Position numbers and translations under genes: made by a program. From Antedon mediterranea (lineage: Eukaryota; Echinodermata; Crinoidea; Comatulida; Antedonidae): a DNA stretch of 64,000 nucleotides. Below, one piece after another: positions 35,754-47,110 of this stretch; within the stretch, counting starts at the first letter, position 1, and every line of letters begins with the position of its first letter. The notes beneath the pieces were generated by a model. It saw nothing but the letters and a program-made list of their open reading frames with translations, was not told where the DNA came from and ran no database searches. The stretch spans positions 10,532,932 through 10,596,931 of the forward strand of contig NC_092679.1 of the NCBI RefSeq assembly GCF_964355755.1. The letters are read 5' to 3'.

Positions 35754-36444
35754 TCATACTTATTTCTTTCTCCCCAATTGTTTGTGTGTCACATATATAT
35801 CTCTAATATGTGTTAACATAACATTCCATAACTTTGTTAACATATGAACATTTACATGTGCACCTCCCATTTTGAATGATGTCGGAGATTAGAAACCAAA
35901 CATAATTTTCAATTTTCACTTTTTTTTTTTTTTTTTTATCATATTTATTGAGGGTGTTCGATCCACAGCACAATGGGAGAAAACAGGTTGAAAAAAAAAT
36001 TTTCTAATTGTCAATCATCCATTTTATTTTTAGTCTCATAATTTAATTGAAAACCCCCACAGTTTGCTTATCGTGGAAACAGGAAAACTGAAGATGCAAT
36101 AATTAAAAAAACGTTACTTTATACCATTGGTTATTTTTTAAGCATTGAGCTACAAACATAAGATCTGATATCCACTAATGAAGTAGAATGTTCGCCTACT
36201 TTTGTATCTTTATGTGGTACGTGTAATAGAACTTACTGGATGTCTCGACATATAATCAATAAGATTTGTCACATGTGTTTGTTTTTCCTGACTAATTACT
36301 GCATTTGGTACCTCCCGTAAGCAGCCACGGCCACCTTTTTTTGTATGGTAAAAAAAATGCCTCTCGTAGGCGGCCAAAAAAAATCGTATTGACTTTTGAC
36401 AACAAAAATACAATTTAAATACTTATATGTGCTTATATTTTAGC
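35754..36444. other. No gene seen
   Basis: A long T run (35921-35938) and a stretch with CCTCCCGTAAGCAGCCACGG and CCTCTCGTAGGCGGCC near 36310-36378, a repeat-like motif also seen near 39100-39130 and 54505-54540. Nothing coding. Confidence 0.4.
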
Positions 36445-38225
36445 TTTATTTCGAAGCTTGTGTGCTAAATCCTCTCCGAGGACTTTAATTCCTTCTTTAA
36501 TTCTAAAATTGCAGATATCCGTCACGATATATCGGCGAATGTTGAAAGTTAATGCTCAAGAGAGAGATCCTGGAGAGGCCACATTTGATGCAACACCCTT
36601 ACTGGAATATACGACGGTTTCTCTAGACGAAGTGCGAACAATCATCCTAAAATCAAAGAGTAAGTCATGTGAATTAGATCCTCTACCGACATGGCTCTTG
36701 AAGGAGTGCCTTGAGGAACTTCTCCCTTTGATAACAGCTATCCTCAATGCATCACTACAGACGGGTTACGTTCCACATGATTTTAAACATGCGCTTCTTA
36801 GACATCTCATAAAGAAACGTAACTTAGATCCGAAAACTCTCAAGAACTATAGACCTGTATCTAACTTACCATTCATGTCGAAAATCCTTGAAAAAGTTGT
36901 TGACGCAAGCCTAGAAGAACATATTGTAATTAATGGCGTTCATGAGTGCAATCAGTCAGCATACAGGAAATTTCACTCAACGGAGACTGCCCGTCTGAAG
37001 GTCCAGAGTGACATTATCGCGTCTCTAGACAAGGGTTACACTTCTGCGCTTATACTACTCGACCTTTCGGCCGCCTTTGATACAACTACTTCAACGGCTT
37101 TATCATCATTTTGGAGTACGAGGAAATGCCCTAGCATGGATTGCATCTTATCTGAAGGATCGTTATCAGTCAGTGTCCATTAATAATACGAATAATTTTA
37201 ATCCACTTCGCCTTAAATATGGAGTACCGCAAGGATCGGTTCTTAGACCAAAGTTTTATTCGATGTACATCGTTTGGCGACATGGGCTAGGCTACCAGTT
37301 GTATGCGGATGATACGCAAATGTACGTTTCTTTTCGCCTAAATGACAAGTCAGAAATACAATCTGCTCTAATTTCGATGGAAAAATGTGTTTCAGATGTC
37401 AAGGTATGGATGACCCAAAACGGAAGTGATACTCTTTTCGTCGCGATACAATAAGACCAGTATAAATTTGGATGTGAATGTCGGAAACAGAGTTCTAAAA
37501 CCAACGTCGACTGTGAGAGACCTCGTAGTAATATTCGATAAACATCTTACTATGGATTCACATGTACAATCCATCTCGAGGCAGTGTTATATGCACTTAC
37601 TTAACATCTCTCATATCCGACATCATCTAACATTATGATGCCACAAAATCATTAATACAGTCGCTGGTGATCTCTCGTATGGACTATTGTAACACCTTAC
37701 TTTATGGTCTGCCAACTACAACAATTAATAAATTACAAAAAGTCCAGAATACGGCAGCGCGAATTATTACGAAAAGCTGTAAATATGAGCACGTTACACC
37801 CATTTTGAAGGAGCTCCATTGGCTACTGGTGCAGGCACGCATAAAGTATAAGTTACTTGTACACACCTTCAAGGCATTGCATGATCAAGAGCCGACTTGC
37901 ATCAATGATATGCTGAAGGTTTATCAACCAAATAGGACATTACGATCACATGATTCTCTTACTTTATGTGTTCCCAGAGTTAAAACCAAATCGTATGGTG
38001 AAAGGTGTTTCATGAAGGCAGCGCCGACTCTATGGAATGCTCTTCCATACCAGCTCCGCAGTGCTTCCTCCTTGAAAATTTTTAAAAGGACACTTAAAAC
38101 ACATTTATTTGTCTCTTTCGTATAATTTAAGATTACTTTTATAATTATTGCTTATGATGTTTGTCTTTATGATGTGAAGCGCCTTTGAGCATGAGTATTC
38201 ATAAAAAGGGCGCTCTAGAAATCAA
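36445..38225 (+). pseudogene. CR1/L2-type LINE, reverse transcriptase region, decayed
   Basis: Successive frames carry reverse transcriptase blocks in order: N-Y-R-P-V-S-N-L-P-F, S-T-E-T-A, L-D-L-S-A-A-F-D (block A, catalytic Asp), G-V-P-Q-G-S-V-L (block B) and Y-A-D-D-T-Q (block C). The C-terminal part has S-R-M-D-Y-C-N-T-L-L-Y-G-L-P, V-Q-N-T-A-A-R-I and L-K-E-L-H-W-L. Known: this pattern belongs to CR1/L2-group LINEs. At least three frame changes (near 37080, 37450 and 37640), a short deletion before YADD and loss of the endonuclease half show it is inactive. The 3' UTR has a GCGCCTTTGAG/AAGGGCGC stem (38178-38213). Confidence 0.85.
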
Positions 38226-38565
38226 TTTGAGTATACACCATTGATGCCGCGGTCTACATTAAATAACATTAATGACCTTATTATTGAAATCATCGGATCT
38301 ATTTTACATTGAACTATTCTATTTTTCTACTACAATTTGTTTGGTCAATTATTGTGCAATAATATTTTTAATCAAATTAAATTAATATAAAAAAAAAAAA
38401 AAATAAATTAGATAATAATTAATATGTAAATAAATTGTATTTTTGCAATCGTAGTTTAAGAAATTCTGACCTATTTTGTATATCGTACATTTTATTTTTC
38501 TATTTTATGCGATTTTAATTAATGTGCAGTAAGAATATTTATAACTTACGGTAGTTTAAGAAATC

Positions 38566-38700
38566 TTATTTCGTATAATTTAAGGTTACTTTATAATTAT
38601 TGCTTATGATGTTTGTCTTTATGATGTGAAGCGCCTTTGAGCATGAGTATTCATAAAAAGGGCGCTCTAGAAATCTGGTAAATAATAATAATAATTAGGC
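38566..38700 (+). mobile_element. Second 3' tail of the same LINE family
   Basis: The last 130 bases repeat the 3' UTR at 38120-38220 almost exactly (TTGCTTATGATGTTTGTC, GAAGCGCCTTTGAGCATGAG) and end in an (AAT)n tail. It is a severely 5'-truncated copy about 440 bases beyond the first. Confidence 0.8.
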
Positions 38701-39227
38701 GCTTGATTTAATTATTTAAAGTAAATAAATAGATAAACAATAGTAGGCTTACACCTGCCGTTTTTAATAGGCCTGATGTTGTTTTGTTTTCAAGTTTTTA
38801 AAAAAATAAACGACAGGGTTCAGACTCTGCAAAAAGAGAATGGTTATGAATTCATTGGTATTGATAGGCCGCAGTTTTAAAAACATTTAGAAAATGAGAA
38901 AACTACACATATTTTGACTGACCATTTTCATTCATAAAAGCTTTTAAAATTTGTTTGAAAACTACCTGATTACAAACAATAAATTACAATTAGCTGGAGA
39001 ATTTAGAACTACGAAAAATATTGTGCATACTGTAGGATAGCCATAATACGTGATTTTGGCCCTCTATCGGCAGAAAACCCTGTAATAAGCGACCACTTTT
39101 CTCGGTTTCGAGGATGGCCGCTTATGGGAGGTTCAATTGTAATTTGTAATACTCTACATAGGCCTATTTATGTACCATATCTCTAGCAACGGCATACTTT
39201 AGCACAAAGATCAAAACAAGTACAAGT
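38701..39227. other. No gene seen
   Basis: AT-rich. It contains the dispersed motif GGATGGCCGCTTATGGGAGG near 39110. Confidence 0.4.
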
Positions 39228-39836
39228 TTAAAGACTCATTTCCTACATTTTTTTAGATCTAATGTAAGGTCACAAACTACATTAATGTAAAAATAAATAA
39301 ATAAATAAATACTATATCTATTGAGGTAACTTTTTTCGTCATCAAATGGTTAAAAATGTGAAAAATTGAGCGATTATAATAATTTTTAGCGGCCCGCTAT
39401 AAATCCCAACATGCATTTGCGCGCGGATTGATATTTTTGTTTTTCTTTTGTATTTCACCCACTTTTCGATCGATCGTGAGGCCAAAACAAATAGAAGACT
39501 CCTAACTTTTCAGCAAAAATACAGGGTTTCCCCCAATTTGTATCAACGGAGTCTGTCAAAAACAGAAAGATAATTAATGCAGCAACTATACAACGTCAGG
39601 CTAGGCCAATAGCTCGCGTACAATGTTCGTATGTTACCAATGTTTACCAGCTAGGCTTACAAAACTAAGCCTAGCTAGCAAGGGGACATTGACCGCGAGC
39701 TCCTTAGGTAGTGCATTGTTTCTCTCTTTTTATCATAATTTACTATAAAACGTACAAGGAATGACCTGGTTTAATGTTTTTTAAGTAATGCATTATTTTT
39801 ACAAAACGCCACAAATTGTAGGGAATGGATCTTTAA
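39228..39836 (+). mobile_element. MITE family B, complete copy 1 (609 bp)
   Basis: TTAAAG precedes YCCMTTCCCTAC at both inverted ends, with TTAA as the outermost four bases on each side (39228-39231 and 39833-39836). The interior contains TATAAATCCCAACATGCA, TCGATCGATCGTGAGGCC and a GCTAGGC-rich stretch. There is no coding capacity. TTAA flanks are typical of piggyBac-type insertion, but the superfamily is not proven. Confidence 0.75.
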
Positions 39837-39864
39837 GAGATTTCAAAGAGCCTGCTGATTTGGC

Positions 39865-40498
39865 TTAAAGCCCCCTTCCCTACGTTTTTTAGATCTAATT
39901 TAAGATCACAAACTATATTTAATGTAAAAATAATACTATATGGTCCTATTGCAATAACTTTTTTCGTCTTTAAACGGTTAAAAATGGGAAAAATAAGTTG
40001 ATTCTAATAATTATAGCGGCCCGCTATAAATCCCAAAATGCATTGCGCGCGGATTGATATTTTTGTTTTTCACCTGTAATTCGCCCACTTTTCGATCGAT
40101 CGTGAGGCCAAAACAAATGGAAGACTCCTAGCTTTTCAGCGAAAATACCGGGTTTTCCCCAATTTGTATCAACGGAGTCTGGCAAAAATAGAAAGACAAT
40201 TAATGCAGCAACTATACAACGTCAGGCTAGGTATATAGCTAGCGTACGATGTTCGTACGTTACCGATGTTTACCAGCTAGGCCTACAAAACTAAGCCTAG
40301 CTAGGCTAGGCCTAAGACCGTCCACGAGAGGTCGATCGCCGCGAGCTACTTAGGTAGTGCATTGTTTTTCACTTTTTATCATAATTTACCATAAAACGTA
40401 CATTTAAGACAAGGAATGACATGGTTTAATGTTTTTAAAGTGATATATATGTATTATTTTCCAAAAAACGTCCAAAATTGCAGGGAAGGGGTCTTTAA
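39865..40498 (+). mobile_element. MITE family B, complete copy 2 (634 bp)
   Basis: This is the best-preserved copy, with inverted ends CCCTTCCCTRC and TTAA at 39865-39868 and 40495-40498. It lies 28 bases after copy 1 in the same orientation, so the two may have arrived together or one into the flank of the other. Identity by eye is high through the whole length. Confidence 0.8.
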
Positions 40499-41523
40499 TA
40501 TTAGTTCAAATATTTTATTTACATTTTTAGCACATATTCAATCATAACGTGTCATACATCACCAATATTTTGGGGCATATTTTGTCCATGCTATGAATCA
40601 GTAAATTGGCAGTTCCGGCAGCCGAAATTATCAGACACCGCCTCGGCTAGCTGTCACCACCTATAGGCCTACTGTAATACTAGCTAGCTACTAATACTAG
40701 CTAGGCTACGCCTACTACTAGCAGTTGGCGCTACTAGCCTACCCTACCTATAGGCCTAACTAGGCATAGGCCTAGGCTAGGCCTCGTTTTGTTTCACGCC
40801 ACCCTGTCTTGTATTAACTAGGCCTACGCCTATTAAGTAATAGGCCTAGCCTAGCTAGGCCTAGGCCTATTACTGTATTATATTTCGATTTGTTAATTAA
40901 TTTCGTGAATACCACACCTTTTATTACAATCACCTCAAGTACTATTTATGAATTTGATGGAGAATCACATAAAAAGTAACAATTAAATCCTTTTTCATTG
41001 TATGGAGTATAACTATAGCCATGGCCTAGCCTAGACTAATTATACTTAGTCTGACTCAATATTTATAAGCAGCCTAATAATATATTGCATGCAAAGAGGT
41101 GGTACAGAGAAGATAGTCCCGCGCGTGTTCATGCATGCGAGAGCGCCGGCGCGTGATAAAAAGGATAAAAACCCTTTATATAAAATATATTTATATTATT
41201 ATTGATACTATTTAATAAGATTATTTATCAACCAAGAGTGGCAACACGATAAACGATAAATGGGGATTGGGAAAATTAATTATAGAAATGCACTTTCTTT
41301 CAGATTTCTCTAAAAATACTAGGCCTATTTGATTAGGTACATTTATTGGGGGATAAACTTAAAACCTTTCACAATAAATACATAAAACATTTTAGTCGCC
41401 ATTTTTGAAGCGCAAATGTATTACTGTGAGTGTGGGTACAAACACATATCCAAATACACTTTTATTACGGACACTTAAATTTTTGCTTCTCAACGTTAAT
41501 TTTATTAATTAATTATTACAAAC
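40499..41523. other. No gene seen; AGGCCT cluster
   Basis: Bases 40660-40880 are dense in AGGCCTA, GCTAGGC and TAGCTAG motifs, the largest such cluster in the window. The rest is AT-rich without coding features. Confidence 0.5.
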
Positions 41524-41745
41524 AAGGCCATGGCTGCAGTCGCGTTCGCAAATTTTAGTTAGTGTTTACCGACCGACTTTTTAGGCTATCCTGGAAAATC
41601 TTTTATAAATGTATTATTTGTAATGTCCGTAATTTATGTTATCACTTTGTATATGTATTTTTTATGATGATTTTCCTAATAAATTCAAATCAAATCAGAC
41701 CAACCGACCGACCCACCAACCAACCAACTGACCGACCGGAGAGGT
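41524..41745 (+). repeat. Repeat E copy 3 with LINE-tail insertion
   Basis: The repeat E module is split in its ACCG tract: a segment of about 120 bases at 41578-41698 ends in AATTCAAATCAAATCA, the shape of a short LINE 3' end. The ACCG/ACCA tract continues after it to GGAGAGGTG. Confidence 0.6.
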
Positions 41746-41844
41746 GTATCGTTACTGTACTTTACTATTTCAATCGACTATGACAGTGACAGTTTCAACA
41801 AACTATTAAATCGCAAATGTTTTACTGTGTTTAGTGGTATATTA

Positions 41845-43020
41845 TTTATAAAACATGAAAACAATATATGTGAGCTGTTTCCAGGATGGCCGACATCTAA
41901 GCTCTTAACTTTTCATGCCTTTTTGTTTTTGCATTTTCACGCTGCTGCTCTAGCCCGCTACGTCCCATTAGGACTACTCAATCAGAAGCTAAAGCAAGCA
42001 GCAGTTATAGTTCTAAGGACGACAGTTTTGCGAAAATGGAAACTCCACTATAATTTATTGATTCCATCTGCTACAGTAGACCCAAAAAACGTCTGGGAAA
42101 AGAGTCTATTAGGACATGTCATGCTAAAATTACAAATCCCAAAGCATTTCTGGTATATTCACGGTCAGATATTCATTGAATTATTATCGAAACAGTCCAT
42201 TAAAGTTTGTGTTTGTAATAGGATACTTCACATTTGAAATATCTAGGGTGATGAAGTGACCCCCAGACTTGACCTTAGCAATAAAATTAACTAAAGTGAT
42301 AGAAATTGAGTATTCACTTCTGTAACAAAAAAATAATATTTATTCACATATAAAAAGAGAAAAGAAACCCAGAAACCATTGTCTGACAGACAATTTAAGT
42401 ATTTGTTGCTTTAAATTACATTTTTTCCAGGTAAAATAACTATTATGTGACAATAAAATGACACATTCAAAAACATTTGAAATAAAAAATATTTTTCAAT
42501 AAGAAATATTTCTTGTTTAAATTGTTCCAAGAGCGCCAATTACGATTGGAACCTACATTTTTTTACAATAGTAATATCAGGTCGATTATGTTTTAATTCC
42601 TTATTCGTGTAAACTGTCATGTCCCAAGTAATTCGAATGGTTTTATTCTCTGTGACTGCAAATCTCCCAGTGTACCCGCAATGCCACCTTGTCATGACGC
42701 TTTCTATACTCTCTCTGGGCGAGCATCTTGCATCCACTGATAATAATGTCTTACAGTTTCAAAGAGTATCCACATAATCTGTATAACGGTGTTTTATGAT
42801 CTATACTGTATTTTATCGCATTCGTTCTTAAAGCTGGTTCTTGAGCAGCTAGTATCAAACGTTCTGTCTCTTTCCTAAGTCATCTCCCAGAATCTCCATG
42901 TAGGGCTTTCTCGTTCCAGCCCTTGGTGTTCTCCTCTCGCCACCTCTTCTGATAATCTATAAGATTTCCTTTTTCATCTTCTCCTTTAAAGCAAGTTGCA
43001 GCATCTACTGTAGTATTTTT
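41845..43020 (-). pseudogene. LINE with restriction-like endonuclease, interrupted copy
   Basis: On the minus strand from about 43005 downwards, one frame reads E-R-L-I-L-A-A-Q, then I-S-G-C, L-A-Q-R-E-Y, R-K-R-H-D-K-V-A and V-H-W-E-I-C. A further frame gives A-V-T-E-N, W-D-M-T and the PD-type catalytic motif R-P-D-I-T. These are the zinc-knuckle and PD-(D/E)XK endonuclease parts of RLE-type LINEs (R2/Dong/NeSL-like). There are two in-frame stops and frame changes. The 3' part (41845-41942) is separated from the rest by an insertion at about 41943-42515. No reverse transcriptase remains. Confidence 0.75.
41930..42237 (+). pseudogene. Unrecognised coding-like segment inserted in the LINE
   Basis: An open frame of about 100 codons runs to a stop at 42235-42237. 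It looks like real protein (Trp, Pro, Cys and His at plausible spacing; K-W-K-L-H-Y, P-S-A-T-V-D-P, P-K-H-F-W-Y-I-H-G-Q) and not like the LINE. It is followed by about 270 bases of AT-rich sequence with AATAAA at about 42453, then A-rich bases. I do not recognise the protein. The layout fits a 5'-truncated processed mRNA copy of a host gene. A true exon of a gene is an alternative. The insertion is placed by comparison with the uninterrupted LINE at 62025-62610. Confidence 0.4.
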
Positions 43021-43034
43021 ACTCCACTAACAGC

Positions 43035-43130
43035 ACATTATGTCGGTCGGTTGGTCGGATAGTCGGTCGGTAAACACTAGCTAAAATTTGAGCACGCGAC
43101 TGCAGCCATGTTAGGCCTATATGGCCTTGT
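43035..43130 (-). repeat. Repeat E, inverted copy
   Basis: CGGTCGGTTGGTCGG precedes TAAACACTAGCTAAAA and TTGAGCACGCGACTGCAGCC, the reverse complement of repeat E. Confidence 0.7.
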
Positions 43131-43189
43131 TTTGACAAGTTTCTCTTTCGGAAGTAATTCCCAGGGTGCTAATTTTAGTTGACTAACTA

Positions 43190-43320
43190 GGCTAAGCCTA
43201 ATAAATAGCATGTGTATCTTACGATGCGTTGCACGATAGCCTAACTCGTCACTGTGACGAGTTCAAATCGAGTTGTTTTTATCATTTGAAATAAACGGAT
43301 TGTTAACAACATAAAAGGTT
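43190..43320 (+). repeat. Family A-type duplicated flank, left copy
   Basis: The order AGGCTAAGCCTAATAAAT, TGTATCTTACGATGCGTTG, hairpin AACTCGTCA/TGACGAGTT (43243-43263) and TTGTTTTTATCATTTGAAA recurs at 44358-44485. The two copies enclose the Jockey-type LINE. Confidence 0.7.
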
Positions 43321-43436
43321 ATCATATTCAAACAATTAAATAAACGCGAGTGTTGTAATATAAAACTAACCGTCATATAAACCGTTTACAATGCCAATAC
43401 CGTTGACTGCTGACACTTGTTGAACGGGTTTGATCG

Positions 43437-44320
43437 ATGCTATGCTGTTTGTTTGTTTCGATTCAAACTAGTTTAGACACTCTGTTTGAATGGAGCATTA
43501 TTAATAAACTTAAACTAAATCCAAATAAATGCCTTGCAATGCATATCAATTTTAGTAAACATTTATCCCCCTGTCCTGATTTGCATATATCTAATCACTC
43601 TTTGGCTGTAGTTCAGGAAGTTAAATTGTTAGGTGTAATCATTCAAAACAATTTAAAGTGGCAAAGCCATGTAGATAACATTTGTATTAAAGCTAACAAG
43701 AAAATGTTTATGATACGCAAGTTGAGAGAAGCAGGTCTTAATAGTAATGAACTTATTTCTGTTTATAAAGGTTATCTGAGACCGGTGCTTGAGTATGCAG
43801 CCCCTTTGTGGCATGCAGGTCTTACGCAGGGACAGGTGAATCAGATTCAGAAGCGTGTCTGCAAGATTGTGTTGGGCAATGAGTATACAACATACTCGGA
43901 TTCTCTTGCCATTTTAAATCTTCAACCACTCCACACAAGAAGATGGCACTCTTGCAAGGTTTTTGCCTCTAAAGCACACGCCTCTGGTCAATTCTCCACC
44001 TGGTTCCCTGCCCCTCAGTATAGATCCTGCATGACACTTAGGCATAATCGTAAAGTGGAAAACTGCAGTTACAAAACAAAACGTTTCCAAACTAGTCCTG
44101 TCCCTTTTATGGTTGAACTTTTGAACAAACTGTAACTTTTTTATTTTTTTTTTGCTTGTTTTACTATTATTTGAGTTAACTGCAGTCTAATTTATTTGTT
44201 TTTATATATGTATGTATTGTTGATAGTGATTATAGTTTAAATAGTTTTTATAATGTAATACATATGCAATTCAGCCATGTATGTAATTTGTATGTGAATT
44301 TTGAATAAAATATACCGATA
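43437..44320 (+). pseudogene. Jockey-type LINE, 3' third of the reverse transcriptase
   Basis: One open frame of 232 codons (43437-44135) begins in the palm region (I-N-K-L-K-L-N-P-N-K-C, then V-K-L-L-G-V-I-I) and continues through R-P-V-L-E-Y-A-A-P-L-W-H, V-N-Q-I-Q-K-R-V-C-K-I-V, all common to Jockey/CR1-superfamily LINEs. The catalytic YADD is upstream of the truncation point. The frame is intact to its stop, so this is a young, 5'-truncated insertion. The 3' UTR ends with AATAAAATATACCG and a TA run near 44310-44330. Confidence 0.8.
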
Positions 44321-44357
44321 TATATATAAATTGTACAATCGTTGTGGTGCGCAGCCT

Positions 44358-44485
44358 ACCGTAGGCTAAGCCTAATAAATATCATGTGTATCTTACGATG
44401 CGTTGCGCGATAGCCTAACTCATCGTCACTGTGACGAGTTAAAATCGAGTTGTTTTTATCATTTGAAATAAACAGATTGTTAACA
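44358..44485 (+). repeat. Family A-type duplicated flank, right copy
   Basis: Same order as 43190-43320. The hairpin (about 44413-44434) has a three-base insertion (CTCATCGTCAC). See the left copy. Confidence 0.7.
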
Positions 44486-44933
44486 AACTATTTATTTAAG
44501 ATTCTTTGATCGCACACAATTCACTTCAATTTTGTAATCACTTATGATCAATTTACCCAATGTAACTTAGGTGAGATATTATCGTGGTATGTTTCAAATT
44601 CAATCATTATTTTAATGACCTCAACATTGTACTGGTCAAGAGACAAGATAAGTCATTATTTATTAAAGAAGTTCATTCATTGTATTCTATGGAAACAAAA
44701 TGTTTTATATGGACGCCAGAGCCTTGAGCAATATTGATAATAAAATCTATCATTATAGGCCTACACATGCAGAAGGCTGAGAACCGTACAATACATAACT
44801 TCCCATGCCTCCAATTTAAAGCATTACACAACCTGTCAGGCTATCGGCAACAGAAGACCTAATCATCATTCGATGTAGGCCTACAGTATTATTGTATACA
44901 GTACCGGTATTACTTACTAAAACAACTTGCTAA
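44486..44933. other. No gene seen
   Basis: AT-rich with several TAGGCCTAC motifs (about 44756-44885). Nothing coding. Confidence 0.4.
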
Positions 44934-46400
44934 CTAGAATTTAATTCGTCACTTTGACGAATTATAGGTGATCATTTTTATAATTTTACATTTCATTTTT
45001 AAAAAACATGTTTTAAAAAACATGCACGTATGTTAAAATATGATCGCAAGATGTTGATTTATATTTATATGCTTATAGTGCTAGTGAGTTGTGCCTATTA
45101 TATGCCATATAAAATATATACAGTAGGTCTATATACTGTATACTATGTATATACAGTGTAGCATAGGCGAAATTACGGGACACACATCAAATTCTAATTT
45201 TATGGTATGATGGCATTATCAAAATAAACTTGAAGATGACAATCTTGAAAGATAATTAATTGAGTAAATAAATGATTTGGTCGAAAATTTGGCACGTAGA
45301 AGCGCGGTGCGCACTCATCATCTAGTATCGGCCTCAGACGTATTGGATTATGCCTTTCCTCTTGTCAAGGTGGGCACTGGACGAGAGAAGCCCTTGGTCA
45401 ATGTTAGGACCAATCAAGGTGCTTTATAAACAGTCCTGGCTTTGTTTGTATCAAACCTGTTAGTGGCGGTAATTATTGCTGTTGGTTTCGATTGAATAAA
45501 ATAAAAATAAAATAAAATAACCTTTTGAATATCTTTAGATATTCAAATATACGGCGATGGTGAAATTACACGACTTACGTTATTCAAGTTTTTACGCGAT
45601 ATGACGTCATCATGAAAATGGTGGCAACTCCTGAAAAAGTCAATTAATTGAGCAATCACTAGTCTTTTGAGCAAAAATCGGACATAAAATAACCGAGATG
45701 CGCTCTGTTGAATGCGATAACCTACAAAAAAAGATAACAAATTCTAATTTTTTAATTCAAGTGGCCAGTTTGATAAAGTCACAACATTTTGTACGTAAAA
45801 TGTGTACATGAATTCATATCTACAACTCATTGGCTTCCAGAATAAGAATTATTTTCATTTGAAAATGACTTATTTTTTTACCATTTTCAGCACTTTTGTG
45901 ATTTTTGTAATTTGTAAAGTGCTCGTATAGCGTTATTTTAAGTTTGAATGGATTCGGTTAATGTGCTAAGGATTTTGAGTACAATGTGATTTGTACAACA
46001 CATTTTATTTGTTACGCTTTCTAAGAATCACGTGCGCAGTAATTTTTTTAAACACGCAAATGGCCTAATTCATGCTCTAAATTGATTAAAACTTAATTTT
46101 TGAGCATTTCACATTTCAATTTCACGTGCATGACCTTGGAACGCGTAAGTTTTTATTTGCTAATATTTTTACTCTTACGTGTAGTGAATTTTATTGATAT
46201 GCGATGATGAGTTATGTAGATATGATTAATAATGTGATTTCACAAAATGGCGTATAAATGACGTCACGGATAAGTGATCACGCTGAAATGATTAAGTTAA
46301 ATTGTTTGAAAGATCTTGTGAAATTTAGGGATCATTGACATTTAACTTTTTGAGATATTTGTTACACAAAATCTGTACAGAAAGAATAATAAAAATTTCA
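44934..46400 (-). mobile_element. Family A element with covarying hairpin
   Basis: CTAG at 44934-44937 is followed by AATTCGTCA/TGACGAATT (44943-44963), a perfect stem in which the C/G pair of other copies is T/A on both strands. The interior carries family blocks (TGACGTCATCATG, AATTCAAGTGGCC, ATTCATATCTACAACTCA). The other terminus is decayed. A LINE tail is nested at about 45320-45520. Confidence 0.6.
45320..45520 (+). mobile_element. LINE 3' end with (AAAAT)n tail nested in family A
   Basis: The frame ends L-D-Y-A-F-P-L-V-K-V-G-T-G-R-E-K-P-L-V, N-Q-G-A-L, stop (about 45430), then a short 3' UTR and an (AAAAT)n tail. The C-terminal peptide looks coding but I cannot assign its clade. Confidence 0.5.
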
Positions 46401-46689
46401 TATAATAACAATAGGTGATCATTTTTATTCTAAAAAAACTCATTTATCTTCAGAAAAGTTTGATTTTATTACGGTATCAATAAAATGCAAAGACGTAGTT
46501 TTTTGTGGGAGCTGTACACACCTTTATTCTTGTTCTCTTTTTCGATGGTTTTATGTTTATATTGATATTTACGATTTGCACATTATACGACTAAAAGTTA
46601 ATATCTGTATATATATAATGTAACATTTTAAAAATCAACTGTCAAATTCTCCTACGATTAGATGAGGAAATCTGTGAGAATGAGAAAAA

Positions 46690-47110
46690 GTCGCCATTAT
46701 TATACTTTTCTGGCTGTTTTACTTTATAGTTTTGATTTAGCTTTTCGCTTTTTTTTTGTATCTCCATTGAGATCCAGCCACTTTCATTTTTTCAGTAACT
46801 TGCCTTTATATTTATATATATATATATATTTTATATTTTAAAGTCGCCATTATTATACTTTTCTGGCTGTTTTACTTTAGAGTTTTGATTTAGCTTTTCG
46901 CTTTTTTTTTTTGTATCTCCATTGAGATCCAGCCACTTTCATTTTTTCAGTAACTTGCCTTTATATTTATATATATATATATAAATCCAAAGGCAAATTA
47001 CTGAAAAAAATGACAATGCTGTGGGTATCAGTGGCTGGATCTCAATGGAGATACAAAAATAAAAAGCGAAAAGCTAAATCAAAACGATAAAGTAAACAGC
47101 CAGAAAAGTT
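46690..47110. repeat. Penelope terminal modules: tandem plus inverted copy
   Basis: A unit of about 150 bases (TACTTTTCTGGCTGTTTTAC to CAGTAACTTGCC plus a TA run) occurs at 46690-46840 and again at 46841-46985. A third copy, inverted, occupies 46986-47110. The TA runs sit at the turning point. It is the same module as 29771-29960 and, decayed, 61840-61930. Confidence 0.75.
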
